Assembly: GCF_014842075.1 (NCBI RefSeq)
Contig: NZ_JACYVA010000001.1
Coordinates: forward strand, 580,278-644,277
Reading direction: 5' to 3'
Source of the DNA: Sphingomonas sp. CFBP 13720
GTDB taxonomy: Bacteria; Pseudomonadota; Alphaproteobacteria; Sphingomonadales; Sphingomonadaceae
Length of the DNA: 64,000 bases
Shown here: positions 40,923 to 49,414 of the stretch, piece by piece
How the letters are laid out: the number at the start of each line of letters is the position of its first letter
Position numbering within the stretch: position 1 is the first letter of the stretch
Translations under genes and position numbers: made by a program
Notes under the pieces: generated by a model
The model's database searches: none
What the model was told of the DNA's origin: nothing
What the model saw: only the letters and a program-made list of their open reading frames with translations

Positions 40923-43028
40923 TCAAAGCTCGTAGCTAAGCGACGCCCGCACCGTCCGTGGCGCACCGGGATAGATCCACAGCGCGCTGTAGGAGCTCGC
41001 GGCATAGCGGGCGTCGAACAGGTTGTCGGCCTCGATCCGCGCCCGTAGCCCATTGACAAGCGGGGCTTCTATGGCCGCTTTCGCTTTCGCATATTCGGGC
41101 AGGACCAGTGGCGTCGCCGTCAGCGATCCGGCGCGGTCGCCGACATAGGCCACGCCGCCGCTCAACCGCCAGTCGCCGATCGCCGTCGGTATCCGATGCA
41201 CGACCAGCAACGTGGCCGCATGCTCGGCCACGCCGAGGACGTCGGGCGCTGGGAAGGCGGTGTCGTCCGCCCGCGCATCGATCCACGCATAGTTCGCCAC
41301 GACCTGCCACCGGTCCCCGACCCGCACCGAAGCGTCGAGTTCGATCCCACGACTGGCCAGACTGCCCACCGGTGCGAGGAAGTTGGCGTCCACCGGATCG
41401 GTCGTGAGGATATCCTGCTTTCGGATATCGAACCATGTCAGCGCCACGTCGATGCCGGGCAGGCTGGCGGCGACGCCAGCTTCATACCCGCTGCCGGTTT
41501 CCGGGCCGAAGCCGATGCCGTTGCGGTCGGTGCCGGTGTTCAACGAGAAGTTCTGACCCCAGTTTGCATGCACCGCGATCACGTCGGTCACGCGATACCG
41601 ACCGCCAAGGCGGAAGTTCACCGGTTCGGCAACCCCGCGCCCTTTACTGCCGGTGTTGTTGTTCACGATCTGCTGCCGGTACGGGTCGATCCGCGCGCCG
41701 CCGACCAGCGTCAGCCGGTCGGTGACGTCCCACATGTCCTGCACATAGACGGTGCCCGCAACGCGATCCTCGTCGTTATTCGTGAACGGGCGAAGCGGTG
41801 CGGCGACCGATCCATAGACCGGATCGAACAAATCGATCGCATAGGGCGCGTCGACCGACGGATTGATCCGCATCCAGCGTTCGCCATAGCGGAAACGATA
41901 GCCTTTCACGCCGACGCTGACGCGATGCCGACCGAGCTGGCCGGCAAGCTCCAGCCGTGCCGACAGATCGTCGACGCGGAAATCGCGCGACCGGCGCTGT
42001 CGCCACAGTGCCGTACCGACGATCCGCGACTGGTCCGCCGACAGCCCCTTCAGCGTTCCCGTGCGCCAGACGACCCCGCCGTTCAGCGTCCATCCGCCAC
42101 CGAGTTCCCCCAACCCGGTGAGCTGATGCTGGTCGTTGCTCGACCGGGTGATCCCGTTCGACGGTTCGCCGTAGTAATTCGATCGCGGCAGCGCGTTCGC
42201 GTCGCCATCGATCGCCGGAATGCCGCGATCGAACGGCGTATCGAACCGGCTGAATTCGCCGGTGTAGGTGATCCGCACCGCGTCGGACGGCTGCCACGTC
42301 AGCGACGGCGAAACGACGCGCCGCCGGATCGAAACGGTGTCGCGCCACCCGTCGCTGTCCTCCCCGGCCACCACGATCCGCGCCGCCAGCGTTCGGGTCA
42401 GCGGCCCGGTGGCATCCAGTTCGATCCGGCGGGTATCGAACGATCCGTACCGGACGACGGCGGCGGCATGCGGCGTGAAACGCGGCACCTTGGTCACGAT
42501 GTTTACCCGGCCGCCGGGGTCGATATCCCCGAACAGCGCGCCTGCCGGCCCTTTCAGAACTTCGATCCGTTCGGTGGTAGCGGGATCGCGCGGCGGTGCC
42601 ATGCCGCGGTTGGCGAGGAAGCCGTTCACATAATATTCCGCGCCGCCGTCCGGCGTGCCCAGAAACCCGCGAACCGCGAAATTATCGATCACCCCGCCGC
42701 GATTATTCTGCTGGCTGAAGCCGCTGACCAGTTCCAGCGCATCGCTGAGCCGATACGTTCCGGCTGCATCGAGGATGTCCCGCTCGATCGATCGGCTCGA
42801 CTGCGACATGCGTTCGGTCACGCGATCGGACGAAAGGGTGCGATCCACCGTGTTGCGCGTACCGAGCACGACGATCTCATCGTCCGCCGTCAATTCCGGC
42901 CCGGCGATTTCCTGCGCGGAAGCCGACCCATACGGGACGGCGATCGCACACAACGCGATGCGCATGGCACTTGCAACCGACGAATAGCGTGCCTGCCCTG
43001 ATTTCCGCGCAATACTGAACACTGGCAC
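40923..43028 (-). CDS. TonB-dependent siderophore receptor
   Basis: A 701-residue outer-membrane receptor. Signal peptide to about residue 39 (ending ASAQ), TonB-box region DEIVVLGTRNTVDRTLSSDR, plug with LSDALELVSGFSQQNN, DNFAVRGFLGTPDGGAEYYV and TERIEVLKGPAGALFGDIDPGG (the siderophore-receptor form of the motif), VNIVTKVPRF, and a barrel ending APRTVRASLSYEL. The length and the GGRVNIVTK pattern fit FpvA/FhuE-like receptors. Start is GTG at 43028 with AAGGG six bases before. No siderophore synthesis or Fur gene is in the window, and the upstream AT-rich stretch is only a weak Fur-box match. Confidence 0.9.
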   Translation of the reverse strand: MPVFSIARKSGQARYSSVASAMRIALCAIAVPYGSASAQEIAGPELTADDEIVVLGTRNTVDRTLSSDRVTERMSQSSRSIERDILDAAGTYRLSDALELVSGFSQQNNRGGVIDNFAVRGFLGTPDGGAEYYVNGFLANRGMAPPRDPATTERIEVLKGPAGALFGDIDPGGRVNIVTKVPRFTPHAAAVVRYGSFDTRRIELDATGPLTRTLAARIVVAGEDSDGWRDTVSIRRRVVSPSLTWQPSDAVRITYTGEFSRFDTPFDRGIPAIDGDANALPRSNYYGEPSNGITRSSNDQHQLTGLGELGGGWTLNGGVVWRTGTLKGLSADQSRIVGTALWRQRRSRDFRVDDLSARLELAGQLGRHRVSVGVKGYRFRYGERWMRINPSVDAPYAIDLFDPVYGSVAAPLRPFTNNDEDRVAGTVYVQDMWDVTDRLTLVGGARIDPYRQQIVNNNTGSKGRGVAEPVNFRLGGRYRVTDVIAVHANWGQNFSLNTGTDRNGIGFGPETGSGYEAGVAASLPGIDVALTWFDIRKQDILTTDPVDANFLAPVGSLASRGIELDASVRVGDRWQVVANYAWIDARADDTAFPAPDVLGVAEHAATLLVVHRIPTAIGDWRLSGGVAYVGDRAGSLTATPLVLPEYAKAKAAIEAPLVNGLRARIEADNLFDARYAASSYSALWIYPGAPRTVRASLSYEL

Positions 43029-43212
43029 GATTACCCTTTTCTTGATTTTCTGGAAGACGCAGGACGCTCCGCCTCGCGATATGTTACATTATCTCATAGT
43101 CAGCTGCTTCACGTACGCAAGGTCAAAATGCCGCCGGTACGATGGCAGGCACGTGGCGCGACCGCCGCATCCTGCCGGCGGCGGCGGATTGCGGACCGCC
43201 GCTCGCGGCACC

Positions 43213-44115
43213 ATGATAGGTGCAGCCCCATGTCGATCCGCCGAGAGACCCGAACCCGTGCCCGCCCCCGCATCGCCACCGCACCGTGATTTCCGCGCCG
43301 ACGCGCGAGCGTTGCTGCGGCAATGGCTGGCGATGCCGGATGCCGACATGCTGCCCGCGATCGATGCGGTCGGACGTCGCGCGATCGCATCGGCGGCAGA
43401 CGCCAGCGCGCGGCTGGGCCGGGGCGTCGCGCTGTTGCAGGCGTCGGAACAGGGGCTACGCAATCTGGAGGCGCTGGCCCGCGATATCGACGCGCCCCCG
43501 CCCCGGCCACGATCGTTTTTCGGACGCGCTCCCGATCCGGTCGCATCACCCGGCCCGACGATCGAAGCGCTGGTCGGCCAGCTTGAGCGTGAGCGTGACA
43601 ACGTCGCACGCGCGCTGCTGGGGATCGAGACGGATCGGACGCGGTTACGCGCAGCCGCCGACGCGCTGGCCGAAGCGCTGGCGCTGGTCCGCGCCTGCGC
43701 CGCCGCCGTGGAAGCGGCGGCGCGCGAGATCGTCCGCGATCGCCCGGCGCGGGCGGACTTTCTGCGCGACGTGGCGACAGCGCGCCTGCTTGCGCGCGAG
43801 CAGGACATCGTCACTCAGGCAGCGGTCACCGAACAGGGGGTCCTGACACTGGGCCTGCTGGTCGAAAGTCATGATGCACTGTTGCAGGCTCTTGGCCGTG
43901 CCCGCGATACGAGCATCGCGGCGTTGCGTACCGCGATCGCCGCGCGCGGTGCGATCACGGGCAGCGCCTCGCTCGCCGCACAGGCGGCGGCACTCGACCA
44001 GACTGCCGCGGCGGCGGAGCGTGAGGGGCATGTGCGCCCAGCGTTGCATCGTGCGCTGGACGACGCGATCGCGCAGGCACGACGCGCCATCGCTGCGCAG
44101 GATCCCGCTCCGTAA
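43213..44115 (+). CDS. TelA/KlaA-like protein of the Ter cluster
   Basis: A 300-residue, mostly helical soluble protein, rich in Ala, Arg and Glu, with ADARALLRQWLAMPDADMLP, SEQGLRNLEALARDIDAPPP and, in the second half, REIVRDRPARADFLRDVATA and RLLAREQDIVTQAAVTEQGV followed by LVESHDALLQALGRARDTSI. The layout and coiled-coil-like helices resemble TelA (toxic anion resistance), which is part of Ter systems, but the match is loose. It faces the ter operon convergently and is followed by a gene for a small helical protein. Start ATG 43213 is plausible; no strong ribosome site. Confidence 0.55.
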   Translation: MIGAAPCRSAERPEPVPAPASPPHRDFRADARALLRQWLAMPDADMLPAIDAVGRRAIASAADASARLGRGVALLQASEQGLRNLEALARDIDAPPPRPRSFFGRAPDPVASPGPTIEALVGQLERERDNVARALLGIETDRTRLRAAADALAEALALVRACAAAVEAAAREIVRDRPARADFLRDVATARLLAREQDIVTQAAVTEQGVLTLGLLVESHDALLQALGRARDTSIAALRTAIAARGAITGSASLAAQAAALDQTAAAAEREGHVRPALHRALDDAIAQARRAIAAQDPAP

Positions 44116-44247
44116 ATTTACCGGGGCGTCATCGCATGCTGTCCGGCACTGCTTGCCGATGACGCGACCTGATTCAAAAGCGCTCTAGCGCCGCCCCGAT
44201 GCGATGCTTTATCGTGTCCGGGCAAGGCGCTGGTACAGGACGTCGGA

Positions 44248-44733
44248 TTGGCCGGATTTCTCGACAGATTGGTAACATGGCTCGGCGGACCGCCACCGCC
44301 GCCGTCGGGCCTGCCCGAACCGGTATCGGCGGCTGCGGTGCCGTCACGTCCGTCCATCCTGCCCGACGACGCACGCCTGCCCGAAGCGTCGCGCCCGCTG
44401 GTCGCCCGGTTGCTGTCGCTGATTGCCGATATCGAGGCCCGCACGCAGGACGACGCGGTGCTGGTGTCCGCGCTGACCGAAGTGCGCCAGATGCGCGACG
44501 ATCATCTCCCCCGGCTGGTGACGAGCTATGCCGAAATTCCCGCCGCGCACCGTGCGGAGATTTTCCGCAGGACGGGCCGGTCGGCAAGCTACAACCTGAA
44601 TCAGGGGTTCGAGCGGATGATCGAACGGCTCGAAACGCTGTCGCGGTCGCTCGCGCAAGACGATATCGACAGCTTCGCCGACAATCTGCGCTTCATCGAG
44701 CACCGGTACGGCAACGACGATCCGTCGCGGTAA
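44248..44733 (+). CDS. hypothetical helical protein, Ter-cluster linked
   Basis: A 161-residue protein. After an N-terminal MAGFLDRLVTWLGG, a short amphipathic segment that might touch the membrane, there is a Pro-rich linker and a helical domain: LPEASRPLVARLLSLIADIE, VLVSALTEVRQMRDDHLPRL, RSASYNLNQGFERMIERLET, then SLAQDDIDSFADNLRFIEHR. The start is TTG 44248 with AGGA upstream, in a frame that stays protein-like only from there. It ends four bases before the convergent AIM24 gene. Similar small helical proteins accompany TelA genes in Ter loci, but I cannot name this one. Confidence 0.6.
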   Translation: MAGFLDRLVTWLGGPPPPPSGLPEPVSAAAVPSRPSILPDDARLPEASRPLVARLLSLIADIEARTQDDAVLVSALTEVRQMRDDHLPRLVTSYAEIPAAHRAEIFRRTGRSASYNLNQGFERMIERLETLSRSLAQDDIDSFADNLRFIEHRYGNDDPSR

Positions 44734-44736
44734 GCC

Positions 44737-45531
44737 CTAGCCCAGCCGCTTCGTCGGCGTCAGCCACACCGTCCCACGACCGTTGAAGACATAGACCAGC
44801 CCTTCGCCGGTGCGCATCGCGTTGCGCAGGCCGCGCACCAGCGGTCGCAGTTCGACCTGCAGTCCGGCCGAGAACATCAGCATCAGGTCGCCATCGACGA
44901 TCAGTTCCTTCTGCCCATCGAGTTCGATGACCTCGATCTCGTCGACCGGCACCGGCGATTCGACCACGAACGCGCCCGCCCCGGTCAGTTTGGGCTGCAT
45001 CAGGCCGTTGCCCGACAGCATGCCTTGCACCGACCGGTGGACGTGGGTCGATACCGCGACATTGGCGTCGCAGGCATAGAATGCACCGTCATCGAGGATC
45101 AACGAGTCCTGCGGGCCGTCCATTGCCGCGAGGATGAAATGCTTGGTCGTGACATCGGTCCAGACTTCGCCATGCCCGGCATAGCGCGTCGCGAAGGCGC
45201 TTTCGCCCGACCCGGCAGAGGTCATCGCACGCGAGAAGAAACCGCCCGCGCCCGCATTCTTCTGCACATCCACCTGCAGCTTGCCATGCGCATATTGCAG
45301 CGCGCCGGGTTCGAGCAGCGCCGCGCCGCCCTCCAGCACGATCCGCACCTGACGCGCCGTCGTGGGATGCGGAGGATGCAGGTGGATCGACGGCGTCGTC
45401 GCGCCGGCGGACGCGGTTGCACTGGTGGTCGCGGGGCTGGCCAGCACATGGCTCTGGCGAACGAACTGATAGACTTCGAAGCGGACGCCGCCGCTTCCCT
45501 GTCCGTCGATCATCGTGCGGTATGCTGTCAT
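44737..45531 (-). CDS. AIM24-family protein
   Basis: A 264-residue beta-rich protein of the AIM24 (TerD-associated, mitochondrial-biogenesis-like) family. Features: VRIVLEGGAALLEPGALQYA, HGKLQVDVQKNAGAGGFFSR, a Gly-rich loop with SGESAFATRYAG, and VPVDEIEVIELDGQKELIVD near the centre of the second half, ending RGTVWLTPTKRLG. The fold is a tandem beta-helix domain; members occur next to TerD genes. Start ATG 45531 follows AGGAG and overlaps the stop of the HpcH-like gene. It is the last gene of the long minus-strand ter operon. Confidence 0.82.
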   Translation of the reverse strand: MTAYRTMIDGQGSGGVRFEVYQFVRQSHVLASPATTSATASAGATTPSIHLHPPHPTTARQVRIVLEGGAALLEPGALQYAHGKLQVDVQKNAGAGGFFSRAMTSAGSGESAFATRYAGHGEVWTDVTTKHFILAAMDGPQDSLILDDGAFYACDANVAVSTHVHRSVQGMLSGNGLMQPKLTGAGAFVVESPVPVDEIEVIELDGQKELIVDGDLMLMFSAGLQVELRPLVRGLRNAMRTGEGLVYVFNGRGTVWLTPTKRLG

Positions 45532-46472
45532 CGTTCGGCTCCTGAAATGAGGCGTAAGGCGGCGGGGTCGGGATCGGCGATCCCGTACAGCGCGACACGA
45601 TCGAGCAGTCGTCGTGCCCACAGGCGATGCGTTGCAGGTTCGCACATCACGCCGTTGCGGGCGAACACCGCCGGGGCATCGTCGGCGAGCATCAGCCGCG
45701 CCTCCTCCGCCTGTGCGGCAGGCACCGCGAGCGCACCCTGAATGATCGCGATCTGACCGGGGTGGATCGCGGTCTTGGTCAGCAACCCATGTTCGATGTC
45801 CAGCGCGACCTCCGCGCGCAGCAGGCCCGGATCGTCGAACCGTTCCAGCACCGGCGCGCTGAGTGCGAACCCCCATGGCGCAAAGCTGGCGACAAGATTG
45901 CCGATGATCCCGCCCAGCGGTCCGGCATAGGCGGTGCGCCCCGCCGCGCGACGCAGCCCCATCGATTGCAGCAGGTCGTTGCCGCCGATGCGCAGCGCGA
46001 GGATGCGATCCTGCACCGCCAGCAACTGATCGCGCAGCCGGCGGATCTCGTGCGGGTCGCACGCCTCGCGGGTTTCCAGCGTCGGCATCAACCGGTGACG
46101 GTCGTGCAGCGGCAGCGCCAGATAGGCCGGCATGCTGTCGGCATGCGCCTTCGGAATCACGAACCCCGCCAGCCGGTCGGCACCGGGCATGCACAGCACA
46201 TGATCCAGCATCGCGGCGTCGCGCGGACGGACGAACAGCAGCGGATCGGCCGAACTGGCATCGCGTGCGGCGAGCGTCCGCAGGAACGCCGCAAGCCGGG
46301 TGAGCGCCGCCGGCAGATCGCGTTCGAGCACCGCATCCTCCAGGCACAGCACCGCCGAGCGCAGGCCGGCGATCCGATGCGGCCCGAGCAGCGATCCGGC
46401 AAGGTCGTCGCGGGTACAGGGCATGTAGAGCGTCGCGCCGAGCGCCAGTGCCGAAGGTGCCGTCATGGTCAT
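45528..46472 (-). CDS. HpcH/HpaI aldolase / CitE-like C-C lyase (Ter biosynthetic module)
   Basis: A 314-residue TIM-barrel enzyme of the HpcH/HpaI-CitE type. Seen: AVLCLEDAVLERDLPAALTR (metal/acid site), LLFVRPRDAAMLDHVL, GFVIPKAHADSMPAY, LMPTLETREACDP with the metal-binding Glu, ILALRIGGNDLLQSMGL and TKTAIHPGQIAIIQG, the typical C-terminal motif. These enzymes cleave or form C-C bonds with a short keto acid or acyl-CoA partner. In Ter clusters such a lyase goes with two phosphoribosyltransferases and an ATP-grasp enzyme. It overlaps both neighbours by ATGA. Confidence 0.87.
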   Translation of the reverse strand: MTMTAPSALALGATLYMPCTRDDLAGSLLGPHRIAGLRSAVLCLEDAVLERDLPAALTRLAAFLRTLAARDASSADPLLFVRPRDAAMLDHVLCMPGADRLAGFVIPKAHADSMPAYLALPLHDRHRLMPTLETREACDPHEIRRLRDQLLAVQDRILALRIGGNDLLQSMGLRRAAGRTAYAGPLGGIIGNLVASFAPWGFALSAPVLERFDDPGLLRAEVALDIEHGLLTKTAIHPGQIAIIQGALAVPAAQAEEARLMLADDAPAVFARNGVMCEPATHRLWARRLLDRVALYGIADPDPAALRLISGAER

Positions 46473-47575
46473 GCGTCGTGCCCGAGGCTGCGAATGATCG
46501 CGACGGCGCGGTAGTGCGACGCATCGCTGAGCGGTTCCACCGGAATGTCGTGGGTGGCGGCAAGGTGAAGCAGATGCGCGACGTCGGCATCCGATGGATC
46601 GCGCACCAGCAGCCGTTCGGGCATCCGGCGCAGCAGCGCGCGCGTCGCTTCCGCAATACCCGGCTTGATACGGTTGCGGTCCCGGGTCGCGGCGCGGGCG
46701 AGCAGGCTGCCCATCATCGTCTCGCAGCCCGCTTTCAAGGCCGGACGGCGCGCGGCGTGACCGGCAATCGACAGCGGCACTGCCACCGCAGCGCGCGGCG
46801 CGATGGCGTCGACAAACGCCTGCGACAGATCGGCATGGGCAAATTGCGGATAGGTGACGCAGGCGTGGAAATTACCCTCCCCGACGACATTCGCGTTGAG
46901 GATCGACCGGCTGACCAGCCCGGAGACGACGCCGTTGAGCAGCCCCGATGCGATGAGATAGTCGTCGTCGGTGGCGGCGATGTCCGCCTGTCCGGCGGGA
47001 TCGGCGATGACCGCGAGGCGCGCGACAAAGCCGAACGGCCGGTCGGCAAGCGCGTCGCGCAGCTCACCGGCGATCGCGCCCTTGCCGGTCCATCCGTCGA
47101 CGAACACCGCATCGGCCGGATCATGCCGGGCGGCGATATGCGCCAGCGCGACGCGATCGATGCCGCGATCCCGAATGATGCTGATCGAATAATGATGCGC
47201 GCGATGGCCATGCGCGCGCAAGGTCCGGGCGAGCAGCACCCCGATCGGCGTACCGGCACGCGCGAGCGATACGATCACGATCTCGCGGCCCGGCCGGGAA
47301 GCCGCGAGGTGCGCGGCAAGGCTCGCAACGTCCAGCGCCAGCCGATCGCCATTGCGCGCCAGTGCGGCGTGGTAGAGTGCCAGATACGCGTCGTCGGGCA
47401 GCGTTTCGGGGGCGATCATCTCCGAATAATGCCGCCGGCCGGACTGGATCGCCGCCTCCTTCTCCACGACCGAGGTCGCCGCCATCGTCACCGGCCTGAG
47501 CAGGAAGGTGACGTCGGCGGGATCGTAGCTGCCCGAAAAGGGAATGGCGACGCTGGCGCGGGCCTCAGCGGGCAT
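46469..47575 (-). CDS. StiP/phosphoribosyltransferase-like protein (Ter biosynthetic module)
   Basis: A 368-residue protein matching the StiP-type domain of Ter loci: FSGSYDPADVTFLLRPV at the start, EKEAAIQSGRRHYSEMIAPE, then a PRTase-like Rossmann part with IVIVSLARAGTPIGVLLART, HHYSISIIRDRGIDRVAL and the loop VFVDGWTGKGAIAGELRDAL, where DGWTGKG takes the place of the PRPP-binding loop. The C-terminal half holds NVVGEGNFHACVTYPQ and RNRIKPGIAEATRALLRR. It probably transfers phosphoribose or cleaves a nucleotide-like compound; activity not shown. It overlaps the HAD gene by 11 bases. Confidence 0.83.
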   Translation of the reverse strand: MPAEARASVAIPFSGSYDPADVTFLLRPVTMAATSVVEKEAAIQSGRRHYSEMIAPETLPDDAYLALYHAALARNGDRLALDVASLAAHLAASRPGREIVIVSLARAGTPIGVLLARTLRAHGHRAHHYSISIIRDRGIDRVALAHIAARHDPADAVFVDGWTGKGAIAGELRDALADRPFGFVARLAVIADPAGQADIAATDDDYLIASGLLNGVVSGLVSRSILNANVVGEGNFHACVTYPQFAHADLSQAFVDAIAPRAAVAVPLSIAGHAARRPALKAGCETMMGSLLARAATRDRNRIKPGIAEATRALLRRMPERLLVRDPSDADVAHLLHLAATHDIPVEPLSDASHYRAVAIIRSLGHDA

Positions 47576-48314
47576 CGAACATTCCGCCCGCCAGTTGCGA
47601 CCGCGTCGGCATCATCGCGAAATCGCACAGCCCCATGAACGGCGCGTCGGTCAGGCTGTCGCCGATCCCGATCACCGGCGCATCGGGAAAGCGCGCGCGA
47701 AGTTCGGGCAGGATGTGCGCCACCGCATGCGCCTTCCCCAGATAGGGCGGCATCAGCGCGACATTGTTACCGTTGCGGTGATCGGTCCAGCCGGTGGGGA
47801 GCGACGGCACCGCCGCGTCGACCACCGCGAACAGCGCGTCGGCATCGGCATCGGCGTGCTTGGCCAGCGTGTAGAGCGAAAGATCGCCTTCCTTCAGGAC
47901 GCGCGCGTTGATGGCGACGCCCTGTCCGCGCGCTTCGGTGGCGATCGCGGCGACCAGATCGGAAAGCATTTCGACGTGTTCGGCGGCTCGCGTGGCGATT
48001 ATGGTCGCCCAGCCGTCGTCCACTTCACCGGCATCGTCGAGGATCACCCCGCCATGCGCACAGATCGCGGCGGTGAACGGAATCCGCGCACGGCGCAACG
48101 CGTCGAGACTGCGCGCGGTGACGGGCACCAGATGCGTCGTCTCCGCCAGCCAGTCCAGAAACTGCATCTGTCGCGGCGTCGCATAGCTGAGCGGCGATCC
48201 GTCCGCCGCAAAGCCCAGCGCGGTCAGCCGTTCGACCGGCACGTCGGGCGGGCATTTGCGCAACGTCTGGAACAGCGTGTCGTCGAGATCGACGAGCGCG
48301 ATCGCGCGGATCAT
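47565..48314 (-). CDS. HAD-family phosphatase (Ter biosynthetic module)
   Basis: A 249-residue haloacid-dehalogenase hydrolase of the sugar-phosphatase (Cof-like) type. Motif I is ALVDLDDTLFQ (Asp9 nucleophile, Asp11), motif II LVPVTARSLDAL, a cap with ICAHGGVILDDAGEVDDGW, Lys in LGKAHAVAHIL, and motif IV VIGIGDSLTDAPFMGLCD. It should remove phosphate from the metabolite made by the adjacent phosphoribosyltransferases. Start ATG 48314 overlaps the stop of the TRSP phosphoribosyltransferase gene. Confidence 0.9.
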   Translation of the reverse strand: MIRAIALVDLDDTLFQTLRKCPPDVPVERLTALGFAADGSPLSYATPRQMQFLDWLAETTHLVPVTARSLDALRRARIPFTAAICAHGGVILDDAGEVDDGWATIIATRAAEHVEMLSDLVAAIATEARGQGVAINARVLKEGDLSLYTLAKHADADADALFAVVDAAVPSLPTGWTDHRNGNNVALMPPYLGKAHAVAHILPELRARFPDAPVIGIGDSLTDAPFMGLCDFAMMPTRSQLAGGMFDAR

Positions 48315-49414
48315 GCCGCCCATCCGATCAGCGTCGCGCCCAGCGCGGCGACCAGCGCGGGATCGATGCTCCCCGCCCCCGTTTCGTGCGCGATCCAGTT
48401 GGTCCGCCCGTCGGCGGGATCGGCGTTGTAGAGGTAATTGGGCACGCCGGTTCCATAATTGTCCGCAAAGCAGAGCTTGCTCGCCATCGCTCCGCCAAGT
48501 CGTGCCGGGCTGCGGCTGGTCGCCTGCACCACCACGTCGGCGCCGGCATCGGCAAGCTGTTCGGCAAGGCGGAAGGGGAGATAGGTGAATTCGCCGGTGC
48601 CGACGATGCGCAACGGGCCGGCGACCGGCGGCACGACCGTTACCGGCGGCGGCGCGACGGGTGCGTCGATACCCAACCGGCCGACGTTGCGATGCGTCGC
48701 CATCCGGCCGAGCGACGCGGCGGCCATGTCGAACGCGGCGTCCGCCGCGACCACAGCCCCTTGCGTCCAGTCGAGCCGACCGTGGAGCAGCGCGGCGATC
48801 CGCGTCGGGCGAGGCATGCGCGTCAGCCAGTCGCGCCCGACCGACCAGTCGGTCAGCGTCGCGACGACGATCGCCGCGATCCCCGGCCACGCATCGGCCA
48901 GCGCGCTGGCGAGGTTGGACAGGGTGGTGCCGGTCGAGACCTCGTCGTCGACGATCACCAGCGATCGTGGTTCGGGCAGGTCGGGGCGGTAGATCAAATG
49001 CGCCGACGCATGGCTGTGCGGTTCTTCGAAACGGCACAGCAAGGGATGGTCGAGCAGTTGCCGCGTCGAATGAAGGAAGTGGATATCGTCGCGGCCACTT
49101 GCCCGTCGAAGTTCCTCGTGGACCGTCTGGCCGAGGCAGATCGCGGTTTCGGCCAGTCCGATCACCATCACCGGTCCCGGCAGGTCGTCGGGAATACGCG
49201 CCGCCAGATCGCGCACGCTGCGGCGCATCGTCTGCGGCGTCGTGGGCAAATGGCGACCGAGGACGCGCGACACGACCAGAAACCCGCGCCGTGGATTTTC
49301 CCGCGCGGCAAAGGCACACAGGTCGTCGAGCGGCCAACAGGATTCCTCGACCACGATGTCGAGCCGACCGGTTGGCAGTTCGACGGCCCGCGATTTCGTC
49401 GTGGTCGTCAGCAC
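48311..49414 (-). CDS. phosphoribosyltransferase with TRSP domain (Ter biosynthetic module)
   Basis: A 367-residue protein. Residues 30-220 form a type I phosphoribosyltransferase: DDLCAFAARENPRRGFLVVS, VMVIGLAETAICLGQTVHEE and the PRPP loop SLVIVDDEVSTGTTLSNLAS. Residues 270-365 are the TRSP-type C-terminal domain: GEFTYLPFRLAEQLADAG, VVVQATSRSPARLGGA, CFADNYGTGVPNYLYN and TNWIAHETG. This pair of domains is known from Ter-linked operons, where it is thought to join a base-like group to ribose phosphate. The likely start is GTG 49414, inside the end of the TerD-protease gene. Confidence 0.88.
   Translation of the reverse strand: MLTTTTKSRAVELPTGRLDIVVEESCWPLDDLCAFAARENPRRGFLVVSRVLGRHLPTTPQTMRRSVRDLAARIPDDLPGPVMVIGLAETAICLGQTVHEELRRASGRDDIHFLHSTRQLLDHPLLCRFEEPHSHASAHLIYRPDLPEPRSLVIVDDEVSTGTTLSNLASALADAWPGIAAIVVATLTDWSVGRDWLTRMPRPTRIAALLHGRLDWTQGAVVAADAAFDMAAASLGRMATHRNVGRLGIDAPVAPPPVTVVPPVAGPLRIVGTGEFTYLPFRLAEQLADAGADVVVQATSRSPARLGGAMASKLCFADNYGTGVPNYLYNADPADGRTNWIAHETGAGSIDPALVAALGATLIGWAA

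Noticed and set aside
41196..43001. 601-codon plus-strand frame opposite the siderophore receptor
   Set aside because: Antisense shadow with no recognisable domain.
43079..43100. AT-rich stretch upstream of the siderophore receptor as a Fur box
   Set aside because: ATGTTACATTATCTCAT has some resemblance to a Fur site but too few matching positions to claim it.
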